Assembly (NCBI GenBank): GCA_021292105.1
Contig: CM037869.1
Span: 1,258,001 to 1,322,000, forward strand
Direction: 5' to 3'
Length of the DNA stretch: 64,000 bases
Source of the DNA: Anadara kagoshimensis
Lineage: Eukaryota > Mollusca > Bivalvia > Arcoida > Arcidae
Each line of letters opens with the position of its first letter. Position 1 is the first letter of the stretch. Positions 54,126 through 64,000 of this stretch are shown in pieces. Under the pieces are notes generated by a model. That model did not search any database, was not told where the DNA came from, and was given only the letters and a program-made list of their open reading frames with translations. Both the position numbers and the translations under genes were made by a program.

Positions 54126-56185
54126 TCGGATAGTGCAAATTTGGTCCTAACAGTACACCATATTACTTACTTAGGAGTGCCTTAACAATGACAGTAATAG
54201 AGAACAATGCCAAAAAATTGATACAATATTTACTGACAGAGTTTATGTTTATGATGTAGACTAAACGGATTGTTTGTTCTGGAAAAATATATATTGGGGT
54301 TTGTAAACTGAAGCATGAAGCGTTTAAACAATGCATAAAGGCAATGTCCTTAACTCTTTTGTGTTTCAACTGCCTCCCATTGTAGTATTTTATCCGCAAT
54401 TAAAATGGAATCTAAACATTTCGACAAGTTTTAAATTGGAAAATTAGGTCATATATATATATACAATATTGAGTTTAGTAAGCATCTCTACTTTATATTG
54501 GTAATGGATAAACAATGTTCATGTTGTTAAACAGAACACGGCGTTTTTATTAAACCATTGAACTGTCTAGAAAAGGCGTATATAGTGCTATAACATCCTT
54601 TGCCGTGCAAAACAAACTGAATAACGCGCGATCGCAGGTCAAATGTTATATTTACATTTCGCAATTTTTGAAAATTTTGTTTTTGTTTTTGAAACCTCGA
54701 AATAAATTTAAAACACTGTCATGATTGCTGGAACAGCCAATCAATGACGTCACGGGGATAGGCGTGAGCAAGATATGAGTGACGGTCGGTCACATCAGCA
54801 AATATAACTTCATTTGGTCTTAAAACAGAGTTTAATACAATCAAACATCATAAATGTAAATATTAAATTTTGAACTAAGTAATGGACCATGTTATGTCTA
54901 AATTTATTGATTCAACTCCTGGAGAGTTTTTGACTGCGTATTGTTTTATCTAAAAGTCGGATTTGTCAATAGTGTTTTATTTTAATTTAAGAGAAAAATA
55001 TAACCAATTAAGTCATTGTTAAGGTTGTCTGAAAATTATTAATGGGATGTCTGACGTAAAACAAAACAAAAGCATTGACTTTATTTTTTTCACACAAAAA
55101 GCGTTAGTGCTCAAGAACTTGGAATTAATTCAGAATGCGTGTACTTCAAATTCTTGTAAATTTAAAAACACAAATGTTTGATTATTTATAACATTATTTT
55201 TAATCGAGTTTAGGTTACCTAGATAATTTTTGTTTGTCCTAAGATGTGTGTCATCGATCAGTGCTATAGTGGTGAATGCCTTCTCTAGAACAACGCAAAG
55301 GCCCAAAGTTTTAATCAAACTTGGATCAAATTATTTTCACACGTATGAAATCTGATAATCTTTTTAACAAATTATTGACAAATTACTTTCAAATTTGGCA
55401 TACATGATTGAAAAGTCAAAGATATCAAAGTTGATATAAATCGTGATTTAATGTCTAAGTTGACACGTCAATGATGACATACCTGATTGACAACTCAAAA
55501 TTTTCAATTTGGTCATAAATGATTGAAAAGTCAAAGCTTATGCAAATCGTGATTGAATGTCAAAGTTTTCAAATTTGGTATACATGACGGGCAAGTCAAA
55601 GTTGGTCAGTAAAATTACCAATTACCGTTGATATACTTAGTGGTTCACTTAATTTATTACTATGAATTCTGATAATAACATTTACATATTTCAGTTGTTC
55701 AATATCTTCAAGTTCAGATTATAAATACTTGTTAAACTACCAGTCCCTTGGTTCTTTAATTTTTTCCTTATTATTTTCTCCCAAGAGAAGTGCATAAAGC
55801 GTTTCCTATATTTTTTGTTCGCCGATTTTCCACAGAACCAAATCTTTATGAAATGTTATAGAAACAATTTTTGTGTTGAGTAGATTACCATTGGATATAT
55901 TCGTATTTTGATGTTACACATGGTTGGGAAAACATACTAGGATTTCAGAGTTGGGGTTCGTTTGGGAACACTTTTGAAACGGCATCAAAATTTCAATTGA
56001 ATGCGAATTTAGCATGTTTACAAACACTATTCAAATTTCAGCAGTGATAAATGTAACGTGTTGGTTGTAATGTATTGTATTTGTGTATTACATTTGATTT
56101 ATTTTACTTATATCAAACCTCTAGGTTCTGGAATGAGTGAAGCGTGGATACCAGATTGGAGTACCCAAAAAACCCAACGGCCCTC
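54126..56185. other. Non-coding stretch
   Basis: No exon is supported. Between 55385 and 55610 a loose repeat of about 90 bp (catacatgattgaaaagtca, aaatcgtgattgaatgtca) occurs three times. cgcgcgatcgcaggtc at about 54627 is a small GC-rich island. Confidence 0.4.
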
Positions 56186-56189
56186 GGGA

Positions 56190-56345
56190 ATCAAACATGC
56201 CAGTCCATGTCCAAATAATAGTCCCAAAATCAAAGTAAATACTTTGAAAACTTGCAAATTAAGTTAAAAGTTAAACACATAAACTTCCATCAGGAGCTCC
56301 AAATGTGTAAGCATATCCTGTTCAGCAAGTGAGTAAATCATTATG
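56190..56345 (-). mobile_element. Dispersed repeat, 'caggaggtgctta' family (minus)
   Basis: catgccagtccatgtccaaa, caaagtaaatactttgaaaa, cataaacttccatcaggagc and gtaagcatatcctgttcagc follow the family order in reverse. The tail is a single unit. Confidence 0.7.
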
Positions 56346-56380
56346 GCTTCCCACGCTAGGGATCTGTAAAATTGACATTC

Positions 56381-56503
56381 TGTCATGTGCTGATATCGGT
56401 TTTTTATTGAAATAATGCATTCAAAATCAGCACATGACAACTGTTGTCATGTGCTGATTTTGAATGCATTATTTTAATGAAAATTCAAAATCAGTACATG
56501 ACA
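56381..56503. mobile_element. Paired 60-bp MITE
   Basis: Two head-to-tail palindromes. tgtcatgtgctgatatcgg runs to aaaatcagcacatgacaa; then tgtcatgtgctgattttgaa runs to caaaatcagtacatgaca. The 12363 element is a single unit of the same family. Confidence 0.85.
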
Positions 56504-56889
56504 ACTCTAACCTAGCTGAGAGCTTAGAGGATCAACAACCTTCATTATTTCAGTTTTATTTGTTCTTTTGGGAGTGCTAAATCCCCTATGATATGTCTAT
56601 CGGCTGATATTTGATCGGGGGAATTCTATTTTATCAGTATGTCCATTGGTAAAACTATCATGTGCTAAAATTTAAATATCTATGTCATATGAATTTTTGA
56701 ATACTTTATTTAACTAATAAAGAAATACACGTAACAAAATGTGAGAGGTTAGTTCCTGCCATTAATGCAGATAATTTCTTTAAACAATTAAGATCAAAAA
56801 GAAACATCAAGCCCACAGTATTCGACAATTGTATTTCGGACAATCGAGTAGACAAAAGTGTGATAAAAAATTCAAAAAGCTACCAACTA

Positions 56890-57030
56890 CAAAGAGTAAG
56901 CACGTATCAATTTAGGAACTTATTTTTATTATTAAAACAGTACTTGACTGGAACCATCTAGAAGAGGAAATTGTACATGCCAAAACAGTAGAGGTCTTCC
57001 AACACGCCCTCCAAAATCGCTGCTAACAAC
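56890..57030 (+). pseudogene. Non-LTR retrotransposon C-terminal remnant
   Basis: From 56938 the plus strand encodes KTVLDWNHLEEEIVHAKTVE then VFQHALQNRC and a stop. This is the familiar end of many LINE ORF2 proteins (pattern RT-x-DWN-L-x-x-x-IV-x-A-x-S/T-x-x-x-F). A frame slip just upstream joins it to YQFRNLFLLL, so the copy is dead. An acaccaagcagcacgctaac duplication follows. Confidence 0.6.
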
Positions 57031-57432
57031 ACCAAGCAGCACGCTAACAACACCAAGCAGCACTCTCTCTACCGTTGATCAAATAACCAGAATTGGATCC
57101 ACCAACAGATATAGAGATACAGATACAAACGTAAAAAAGAACAAACACAACTATTCATGTTATATATTTTTATTCAAATATTAAACTAAATTAATTTTCC
57201 AATATTAAATTTACAAAAATATTTGTTATTTTACTTCTATAATAGATAAAATATTAACAATCATACACACAAGTAAAACATTCAAACTCAAAAAATATGT
57301 GCATGACCAATGGGACTCTCCAATATACACATCCTTATAGCGGTTTTAAACATTTGAAACACACATTTTAAACCATATATGAATTTACAATGAATGGAAT
57401 GTCCGATCTAAATAATAAAGGGTAAATCAATC

Positions 57433-57475
57433 AGTCACCCCAACTTATATTGGACTGGTATAAGTTGGGGTGACT
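57433..57475. repeat. Perfect 17-bp hairpin
   Basis: agtcaccccaacttata and its exact reverse complement are separated by nine bases (ttggactgg). The stem is GC-richer than its AT-rich setting. It could be a small foldback relic or a structured RNA; the loop and stem length are too short for a typical pre-miRNA. Confidence 0.6.
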
Positions 57476-57490
57476 TAATATTACATTTTC

Positions 57491-57492
<2 letters not shown>

Positions 57493-57531
<39 letters not shown>
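57493..57531 (+). repeat. (AC)n microsatellite
   Basis: About nineteen AC dinucleotides. Confidence 0.97.
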
Positions 57532-57532
<1 letters not shown>

Positions 57533-57534
57533 CA

Positions 57535-59930
57535 GATTACTTCTTAAAGAAGGGCAACAGAATATCACCAAAACCATTTCTAAGCTATGAAGAGTTATTT
57601 CCCTTTGTTGGCAAAAATTTAATTTATTTAACAGAAGTTAAAATGCCACCAAAGTGATAAACTATGTGTAACAAATGTTTATACCATTATTATGTTCATG
57701 TGTTACTAATCAATGTGTTAATATTGCATCACAATTTCAGTGACATTCACAACACAACACAACACGAGCCTAGAAGCCTTGGTAGACTGAACTAGATTCT
57801 AAAGTAGAACTTTATTTTCTAAGTAAAATATTTTAATGTGATATTTATACAACCAATATTTTTATTAGTACATAGTCATTATATACACCTTAAATACAAT
57901 AATGTATGAAGAACTGAATGTATGTTTATACCAGACAGAGCAGTGAGATTGTACATCCCGTAACACAAAACTAAATTCTGTCAAATAAAATATACTACAT
58001 GTATATCATTGTGTACAACTTGAGGTTCATTATATTTATTTTGGGTGAAACAGAACCTTGTGTTAGCAGCTACTGGTTAGTGAGACAATAAAACGGAAAT
58101 ATTTCACATCATAAAACTAAGAGAATTAGACTTATCAGTTCATATATCATGTACATGTACTATTAGGTCGGTGTGGTCTAAAGTTTACAAATCACTACCA
58201 AAGATCCCCTTTCATAAGGTAGGTTTATACTTTCAATATATTTGATCAAAGTTGCTTTGAAAGTTGTTTAAACTATCAAAAAGTAGGATCAAATGTTTTG
58301 ACTAAGTTTTAAAAACCATGATCCAATTGAAAACCCACCTTTTTTATTTTTATTTTTTTTACAATTTTAATAAATTTAGCCATTACAAATCAAATGAAAC
58401 TAGGTCAAGCCTCTAAGCGACATACCTGCAGGAAATATAGATTAGGCAGCTTATGAAAGCTATATTATAATGCTCAAGTGAAAGGTGTGAAATTAGAAGA
58501 TGCTTCTTATGGAAAACTTAGATGATGTAAACATATAATCAAATATAACCTTACCTAGTTCAGTTTTTTATAAAACATTTTAATCAAAGTTTTATGTAAA
58601 TCTAGTTTTAAGCTCTAACAAATATACAGAAAACAAACTTTAATGAAAAATTTCAAATTTAAAAAAAAATTAAAAGTCACACACTGATTAATAAAAAACA
58701 TAATATGTGAAGATTCAAATCTTAAATGTTTTAAATAGCTGCCATGTTACTCCTTAATCAAATCACAATGAAGTTGCATTAGAAAATAACTTAATTAAAC
58801 AGAACACAGAGCTGTTCAGCGAGATGAAAAAAGGGAGCAAAAATTTTAAGTTATTTTTAAATAATTCAAGAAGCTGTTGTCGTAAACGAGAGAGCCTGCC
58901 ATCTCTGGTCTAGTGGACCATAAACATAACCAATAATTTAAATGAAATATCTTGCATCTATAAATTGTTTTCATTAGAAAAATGTCTTTTTTATGTAGCT
59001 GGCTTATCAAAATGAAGTTCTGAAATAATCTAAGGGACTTGAAAATATGGTGATGATAAACAAAGTGTCAATGATATTGAGAGGCATTCTAATGAAGTTT
59101 TATTGTAACATAGTCAGTTCTTTTGAGATTTTTGGCTATGGATACCACTTCTTAGGCTTCAACGAAACAATTTATAAAATAAGATAAAATGGAATATTAT
59201 GTACATAAAATAGAACAAAAGGATTCATCAATGTTTGTGTGGAAGTATTGAACATTGCCCATGATTTGGTTTCTGTCTAAACCGTCAGAATATGAACTTT
59301 TTTACAGAAAAACACCAACAATTTTAAATTAATATAGTTCTGATGAGATCAAGTCTGCACAAATGTCCGATATAATACACATTTGATCTTGACCTATATA
59401 TTGACTTCTGTATCTTTGTACCAGGTTTCTGTTTGTGTCTTGATGAACATTTTTCATTTTAAGAGGACATATATATTATAGTGAATTTAAAACTGAACAT
59501 TTGATGCAAATCTTTGTTTACAAATCATGTTTGTATGTTGAAAATGAGTGAAAAAAAAGAATCCTTCATCAGTAAGTGTAGAGCTCATTCTGGACAGGAA
59601 AATATCCATCCTTGTCTGAGATACCTCTATCTCACACTGTTATGGGTGCAAGATTCTATGAATACCGTACCAGTATACTATGTCCAAAAACACCCAAATG
59701 GACAAAACGTTTAATCCCTATATTGAAGATTATGATGAAAATAGTTTTAATGGAAGCTAATTCATACCTTGAATTTTTTAAATCATTCTTCTTTAAATAT
59801 CTTAAAAGACTTATTGCCTGTATTAAGAGACACATACAACAGGTCTGCTTGAAAACATCTGTAGAATAAAACCCACATAAAAGCTTTCATTTGTGCTTCT
59901 TTTATAAAGTTGCAAATTACCTTAACACCC
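57535..59930. other. AT-rich stretch downstream of the kinase-like gene
   Basis: No gene or named repeat. The small frames at 59514-59869 lack splice or composition support. Part of this may be 3' untranslated sequence of the minus-strand gene ending at 60314, with a possible sense AATAAA at about 58034. Confidence 0.35.
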
Positions 59931-59935
59931 ATGAC

Positions 59936-60135
59936 ACAATGGAGTTCGCCACTGCACCATTGTACCACATGATCAATACCTCTTAACGTTTTGGAAAATG
60001 TTAACGTAACAAATTTCCCGGAATAACATCATTTTTATGGGAAACATCATCTTTCACGATTCCATATCCATTGGAAATAAGTGTTACGCACAAACATTAG
60101 AGGTTATCACGTGGTACACTGGCGAACCCCATTGT
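59936..60135. mobile_element. MITE, second copy of the 22643 family (200 bp)
   Basis: acaatggagttcgccactgc at the left and gtggtacactggcgaacccc / attgt at the right are inverted. The centre tccatatccattggaaataa is shared exactly with the 22643 copy. A few bases are duplicated near the left end (accattgtacca). Confidence 0.85.
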
Positions 60136-60313
60136 TTTCTTAAAATATTATCCAACTGTGATTTTAATCCAACAGATTAAACTTATCTTTTTAAAAAACA
60201 TTAAAAACTTTACAACAAATTTTTAATTTAAAAAAAAATAATGGTCACAGAAGATATGGCACAAGCTCCTCAACATTTTATGGGGAAAGCTATTAGTTTT
60301 AAAATCTAAAACA

Positions 60314-60681
60314 TTATATTCTCTCTCCCTTTTCTAAATCATGTTCACTCTTCACATTACGGAGTTGATTCAGTGCTTCCAATATCTGATCCTTGGCTTT
60401 TATCCTGCCCTGAGACTTATGGGGATGGACACATTCATTTAACAAAGTCTCCAAATCAAAGTCATCTCGAGCGTAATTGGGCATGTCATGTAAAAGTCCA
60501 TTGGGCATGCCCATTCCAGGTTCACTTGCATATTTCGACAAAATGTTAAGGCAAGCTGCATAATAATTGTGGTCCGAGTTTACATGGTTACATAAATCAT
60601 CTTTTGAGAATATCAAACAATTTGAATCATCACATTTTTCAAACTCACTCTCATGAAGGTCATCCCATTTTTTTGGTTTAA
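60314..60681 (-). CDS. Last exon of the DIPK2A-like gene
   Basis: Acceptor TTATTATTTCAG| at 60682. The exon enters one base into a codon, completing Val with the G left by the previous exon. It encodes KPKKWDDLHESEFEKC, then CLIFSKDDLCNHVNSDHNYY, then GLLHDMP and LETLLNECVHPHKSQGR, and stops after EKGERI. The block WD..ESEF..C....CL.FSK..LC.....DHNYYA.C.N.LS is the signature tail of DIPK2A as I recall it. A MITE sits about 180 bp past the stop. Confidence 0.8.
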
Positions 60682-63645
60682 CTGAAATAATAAAAACAGT
60701 AATTATGTATTATAAAAACCAAAGAGCTGTCAAATAAAAGGCATGTTTTATCTAGCATATTTATTATTTCCCTTGCATATCTAACCAAAACCTTGAACAC
60801 TAAATGCAAATAATCACGAAAAAATTTAAATATACAATATAATATTAGCTTTTCCAACTAGACTTGAGGTTGGTGATAAGGATTTACTACAAAGTACAAT
60901 AAAACATGTTTACAATGAAGCCCTGGGGACTCTTTTTTAACTTCAATATAAAGCCATTTTGTTATATTGTGATTAATAGACTTATATAGTGTAGCAAAGG
61001 GCCTAATACTTGATTTTGTACTATCCATGTATTCAGTGTAAGCATATTTGTTATACCCCCCGCTTAAAAAGTGGGGGTATATAGTGATAGGGGTGTCCGT
61101 CCGTCCGTCCCTCCGTTACACCTTAGAGTACCTATCTCTTATCCGCAACTCCTCCTAAACCCTTCAATGGATTTTCATGAACCTCTCACACAATCTTTGT
61201 GATATAATGTAGATGTGCACCTCCTATTTAAAAATTTGATCCGATGGATTTTTTTATGTGGGGGGAGCAGGGGGTATTTTTTGTGAGCTTGTGGCTCACA
61301 GTTTTTCTGGTTATATTTGTGTTTTACTGTTTATGACAAGTACAGAAACATATATATAAATCTAAAACTAACAAACCAGTCCAGGTCAAAATCACAATCC
61401 ACAGCTAAACAAAAACTTTGAAACTGGCAAATTAAGTTAAAAATGTGAATTTTAAAAGGGAAGTGAGATCTGGTGGTCTAGAAGGGTAAGCACATCATGT
61501 TTATCTGAGTACATCCATCACATGTGTAATCAAACGTGAGAATGAAAGGAACATACAACAAACATTTATACAACATATTTTGTGTGTGTGTGTGTGTGTT
61601 GTGTGTGTGTGTGTGTGTGCGTGTGTGTGTGTGTGTGTTCTCTACTAATTCCAATCACCATGTTTTACAGTATTGAGTTTATAGTATATTGTGAAACTAC
61701 CTGCTATATATGTTATTCAGAAATCATGACAATGTTACTGTGAAACTACCTGCTATTATGTTATTCAGAAATCATGACAATGTTACTATTTCTGTTATCA
61801 TTATACACTGTGTTTCCATTTCTTATGACATACTAAGATGATTTAATATAATTGTAATAATTGTGCGATACATTGATTGTATATACATCATCAACTTCTG
61901 CCAATAAAATAATAAAAGTGTAATGGTCAAATGTGGAACTTTTAATTTAGATTTTAAATTTGTATGAACATGGAACATTTTGACCAGGTATAACTTTGTA
62001 TCTACGCAGGGTATCGGGTATTATTATCTACTACACCTAATGTATACAAAGCACATGTTGTGTCTAAAGTGAATTGAAGTGTATACATAGCATATGTTAT
62101 GTTTAAAGTGAATTGAGGTTAAGAAGTACATGCTATAGAAGTTATTTAAAGTTATAAGTGATATCAAGGCATATATTACGTCAATCTCTCTATCTCCATC
62201 TGAATATGAAGTGCAATGATGTACAAAATATTTGGAATAAAGAATGCTAATACTGTAAATTGATGTTGTCCTTCATAAAGAACTTTACTCAAGTGCAAAA
62301 TACAGTTTAGACTGTATAAAAGTTTAAAAAACAGCATATTTACCTATATCATTATGTAATGACTTTCTGTCTACAACAATGATGTTTTCCATATCTATAA
62401 CAGTCACTTTACCAGAGCTATCCACAGCAAAGTTCTCATAACTCAAATCTGTCCAGTATAAAGCAAAATCACCCCCAGTATTGGTCAGTTTGTCAGCCAT
62501 CTGTAATATCTGATAGGCTAAATCTGCCTACAAAGTATAAATAAACTTCATAAATATACAATTCTGGATTTCATTTCCATCATAAATGTGCAATAGAGGA
62601 GTTTAACATTGTTTAATACGCATACGCAAGGCCCGTGACCTTACGAGATTGAACACGATTGAACGTGATTTGCAATCGAGGGGGCAGTCTTAATAATGGT
62701 CTAAGCTGGTAACGCTTTTAAATGGTTAAACATTGCCGTAAATGGGATATATTTATAAATATATATTTCATGTGACAAAACTTTTTCTTACTAATACTTT
62801 TTCTTACTAATAAATTTATATTTTCTTTTAGTCAAATACATTAATTATTTAATATTTTAGAAATTAAAACTATCAAGAATTAAAAACAACAGTTAAAATT
62901 AAAAGATGATAAAAATGAATAAACCAAATTAAAGAAGTATAATTAATATATTTTGTTTAGCATTTTAAACTTTAAAAATACAATAAAATGGTTATGTTTG
63001 CTATATAGACAAAGATATGATACTAATAATAGGCAGTCTATAGCTAGAAAAACAGTCTTGAATACATACAAGTTACCAGTTGTTCTTTTCTTGAAATAGT
63101 ATCAAAACTTATAAAGTTTACGCCGATGTGGGAGAAAATTGAATCGATATATTTTGTATACATATATATAATTGCCTTTGACAGAATTACATTTAAATAA
63201 TTTTAATTAATTAAACGAACCCAAAATTATGATGTACTTATGGTGATTACAATTACATTTTATTCTTTCCCTGACTCAATATTTGCTCCAAGAAATATGA
63301 TGCTTCTCATATCTACATGTTACATTGCTGTTTATTAAAAAGTTTCTCATTGATGAATTGTTTATCCCGTAATGTATTACCAAGATAATGGTGTTGAAGT
63401 CTTAATCTGATAATTAGTATTCGTAATTCACATACCTCCGCACACCTGTCAACATTACTGGATGACTCAATACATGACACATATCGACAAACGACAAAGT
63501 CTACTCGACGCGTCGGAAAGAAACTTTGAACCCTTTTATGGTCACCATCCATCAATAACATTAAGAATTTACAAGTATTGTTTTTATCAGTTACACAAAC
63601 TTCATCAAACTTATTCAATATACAAGATAATATTAAACTTATAAA
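60314..63645 (-). CDS. DIPK2A (DIA1/C3orf58)-like divergent protein kinase, C-terminal 285 residues
   Basis: Exons 63645-63436, 63175-63077, 62524-62344 and 60681-60314 join in phases 0, 0, 1 and stay open to the stop at 60316-60314. The product aligns from memory along the C-terminal two thirds of vertebrate DIPK2A. That protein is a secretory-pathway (Golgi/secreted) member of the FAM69/DIPK atypical kinases. Recognisable blocks include ILAYQILQMADKLTN, DLSYENFAV (catalytic-loop Asp, residue 129 here), VIDMENIIVVD (metal-binding Asp, residue 147), SDHNYYAACLNILS and NGLLHDMP. Paired cysteines in the last exon suit a secreted fold. The N-terminal signal and glycine-loop region must lie further right. 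The last two exons are secure; the first two rest mainly on phase and splice signals. Confidence 0.7.
60720..61050. other. Intronic AT-rich stretch
   Basis: Within the large intron of the DIPK2A-like gene (60682-62343). Nothing is recognised. Confidence 0.4.
61052..61310 (+). mobile_element. Hairpin-headed dispersed element, second copy
   Basis: ttataccccccgcttaaaaa / gtgggggtatata hairpin, then gtccgtccgtccctccgtta. It ends tgagcttgtggctcacagtt and tttctgg. The end motif recurs inverted at about 40857. The head matches 21247, but the bodies differ. Confidence 0.65.
61370..61540 (-). mobile_element. Dispersed repeat, 'caggaggtgctta' family (minus)
   Basis: aacaaaccagtccaggtcaa, tcacaatccacagct, aaactttgaaactggcaaat and gaagggtaagcacatcatgt are in reverse family order. 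It sits right after the hairpin-headed element. Confidence 0.65.
61581..61640 (+). repeat. (GT)n microsatellite
   Basis: About 28 GT dinucleotides with three interruptions. Confidence 0.97.
61675..61795 (+). repeat. Short tandem duplication, about 55 bp
   Basis: gtgaaactacctgctatata / tgttattcagaaatcatgac is repeated once at about 61738, followed both times by aatgttact. Confidence 0.8.
62344..62524 (-). CDS. Kinase-core exon of the DIPK2A-like gene
   Basis: Acceptor TTTGTAGGCAG| and donor GATATAG|GTAAAT give 60 codons plus one base. It carries LTNTGGDFALYWTDLSYENF and GKVTVIDMENIIVVDRKS, equivalent to the catalytic-loop Asp region and the DFG-like Asp. A competing acceptor 4 nt upstream (TTTGTAG|) would shift the frame relative to the preceding exon, so I prefer GCAG|. 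Confidence 0.8.
62525..63070. other. Intronic stretch
   Basis: Between the second and third recognised exons of the DIPK2A-like gene. cattgtttaatacgcatacg and gattgaacgtgatttgcaat give a small GC-richer patch at 62610-62690. No feature is named. Confidence 0.35.
63077..63175 (-). CDS. Probable internal exon of the DIPK2A-like gene
   Basis: 33 codons, phase 0 at both ends, with donor CAACTG|GTAACT. The acceptor (TCTGTCAAAG|) is weak. The end, FISFDTISRKEQL, joined to ILAYQ in the next exon, matches the spacing of the corresponding human segment (…YFNAPWEKRVDLAWQ). That match is the main support. Confidence 0.5.
63436..63645 (-). CDS. Possible internal exon of the DIPK2A-like gene
   Basis: 70 codons, phase 0 at both ends, with acceptor TTCATTTATCAG| and donor GTGCGGAG|GTATGT. 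The peptide includes NKFDEVCVTDKNNTC and KRVQSFFPTRRVDFVVCRYV. Similarity to the family is weak (LQSFP-like segment followed by a Cys). A shorter version starting at 63500 in another frame is possible. Confidence 0.4.
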
Positions 63646-63759
63646 CTGATAAATGAAATGTATGAATGTTAGAGAATATTGTAAAAGTATTTAGAATGTG
63701 AATAAAAAAATATAAAATAGACTTTAACATTTAATATCTGTATGGTTTCAATAATTTTA

Positions 63760-63860
63760 TCCAATTTTTTTTTTTGGTCGTGATTTTTTTTTTTTTTTTT
63801 TTTTAATTTTATAAAATACATCTGTATTTTATGATTTCATAAAAAATGGCATATGAAATG
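63760..63860. repeat. Poly-T tracts and decayed hairpin MITE
   Basis: Two T runs (63769-63777, 63786-63805) are followed by aaaatacatctgtattttat and ataaaaaatggcatatgaaa, a diverged relative of the atataccatttttt MITE. Confidence 0.5.
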
Positions 63861-63968
63861 GTAAACGATTTATTACTTTTTAGAAAAAAATCCCTATTTA
63901 TTTCAAACATGTTAAACTTAAGTAACCAACCATTCCCATATAAAGTTACTTTCAAAAATAAAATTTAA

Positions 63969-64000
63969 AATAAATAAATAAATAAATAAATAAATAAATA
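63969..64000 (+). repeat. (AAAT)n microsatellite at the window edge
   Basis: Seven or more aata units continue past the right edge. Confidence 0.95.

Noticed and set aside
53337-54138. 242-codon plus-strand protein and several Arg/Lys-rich minus-strand proteins
   Set aside because: All are reads through the skewed 22-bp minisatellite, open because the array lacks stop triplets.

Overview
This is a eukaryotic, AT-rich, intron-rich and very repeat-rich window, most likely from a bivalve mollusc. That assignment is an inference. It rests on the dispersed repeats (tRNA-headed SINEs, a gcgggggtatata hairpin element, a dispersed repeat with a minisatellite tail), whose look I associate with marine bivalves, and on a gene with a Thr-rich stalk, CxCxC motif and transmembrane tail. 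Nothing looks bacterial. Most long open frames here are satellites read through.

Genes, all on the minus strand. (1) At 6250-6458 a first coding exon with a good splice donor starts an unrecognised gene that runs left. (2) From 53191 down to 23094 I reconstruct a seven-exon gene whose intron phases all agree: signal peptide, a roughly 195-residue ectodomain, a Thr/Ser-rich mucin-like stalk, a CxCxC motif and one membrane span (469 aa predicted). (3) At 60314-63645 the last four exons of a DIPK2A (DIA1/C3orf58)-like divergent protein kinase are recognisable, with phases 0/0/0/1; its N-terminus lies to the right.

Layout. 1-6.2 kb: minisatellites, a CACTA-like MITE and a SINE. 6.2-21 kb: a first exon, then 35-bp, 37-bp and 53-bp tandem arrays, SINE heads and several foldback/MITE elements. 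21.2-27.4 kb: a hairpin element, a 36-bp minisatellite, a MITE, the last two exons of gene 2, a segmental duplication of the dispersed repeat and a dead LINE tail. 27.85-39.4 kb: an 11.5-kb satellite of about 158 copies of a 73-bp unit, lying in the predicted fifth intron of gene 2. 39.4-53.2 kb: the remaining exons of gene 2 between MITEs, microsatellites, a 34-C run and a 3.27-kb inverted-repeat element (48996-52263) that has split a SINE and carries further repeats. 53.3-54.1 kb: a purine/pyrimidine-skewed 22-bp minisatellite just upstream of exon 1 of gene 2. 54-64 kb: a LINE remnant, MITEs and the kinase-like gene.

The most interesting structure is gene 2 together with its intronic satellite. 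Read in the sense of the gene, nearly every 73-bp unit carries a near-consensus 5' splice site (CTG|GTAAGT), giving more than a hundred potential decoy donors in one intron. Two further minisatellites in the window (35 bp and 53 bp) also carry donor-like GTAAG motifs.
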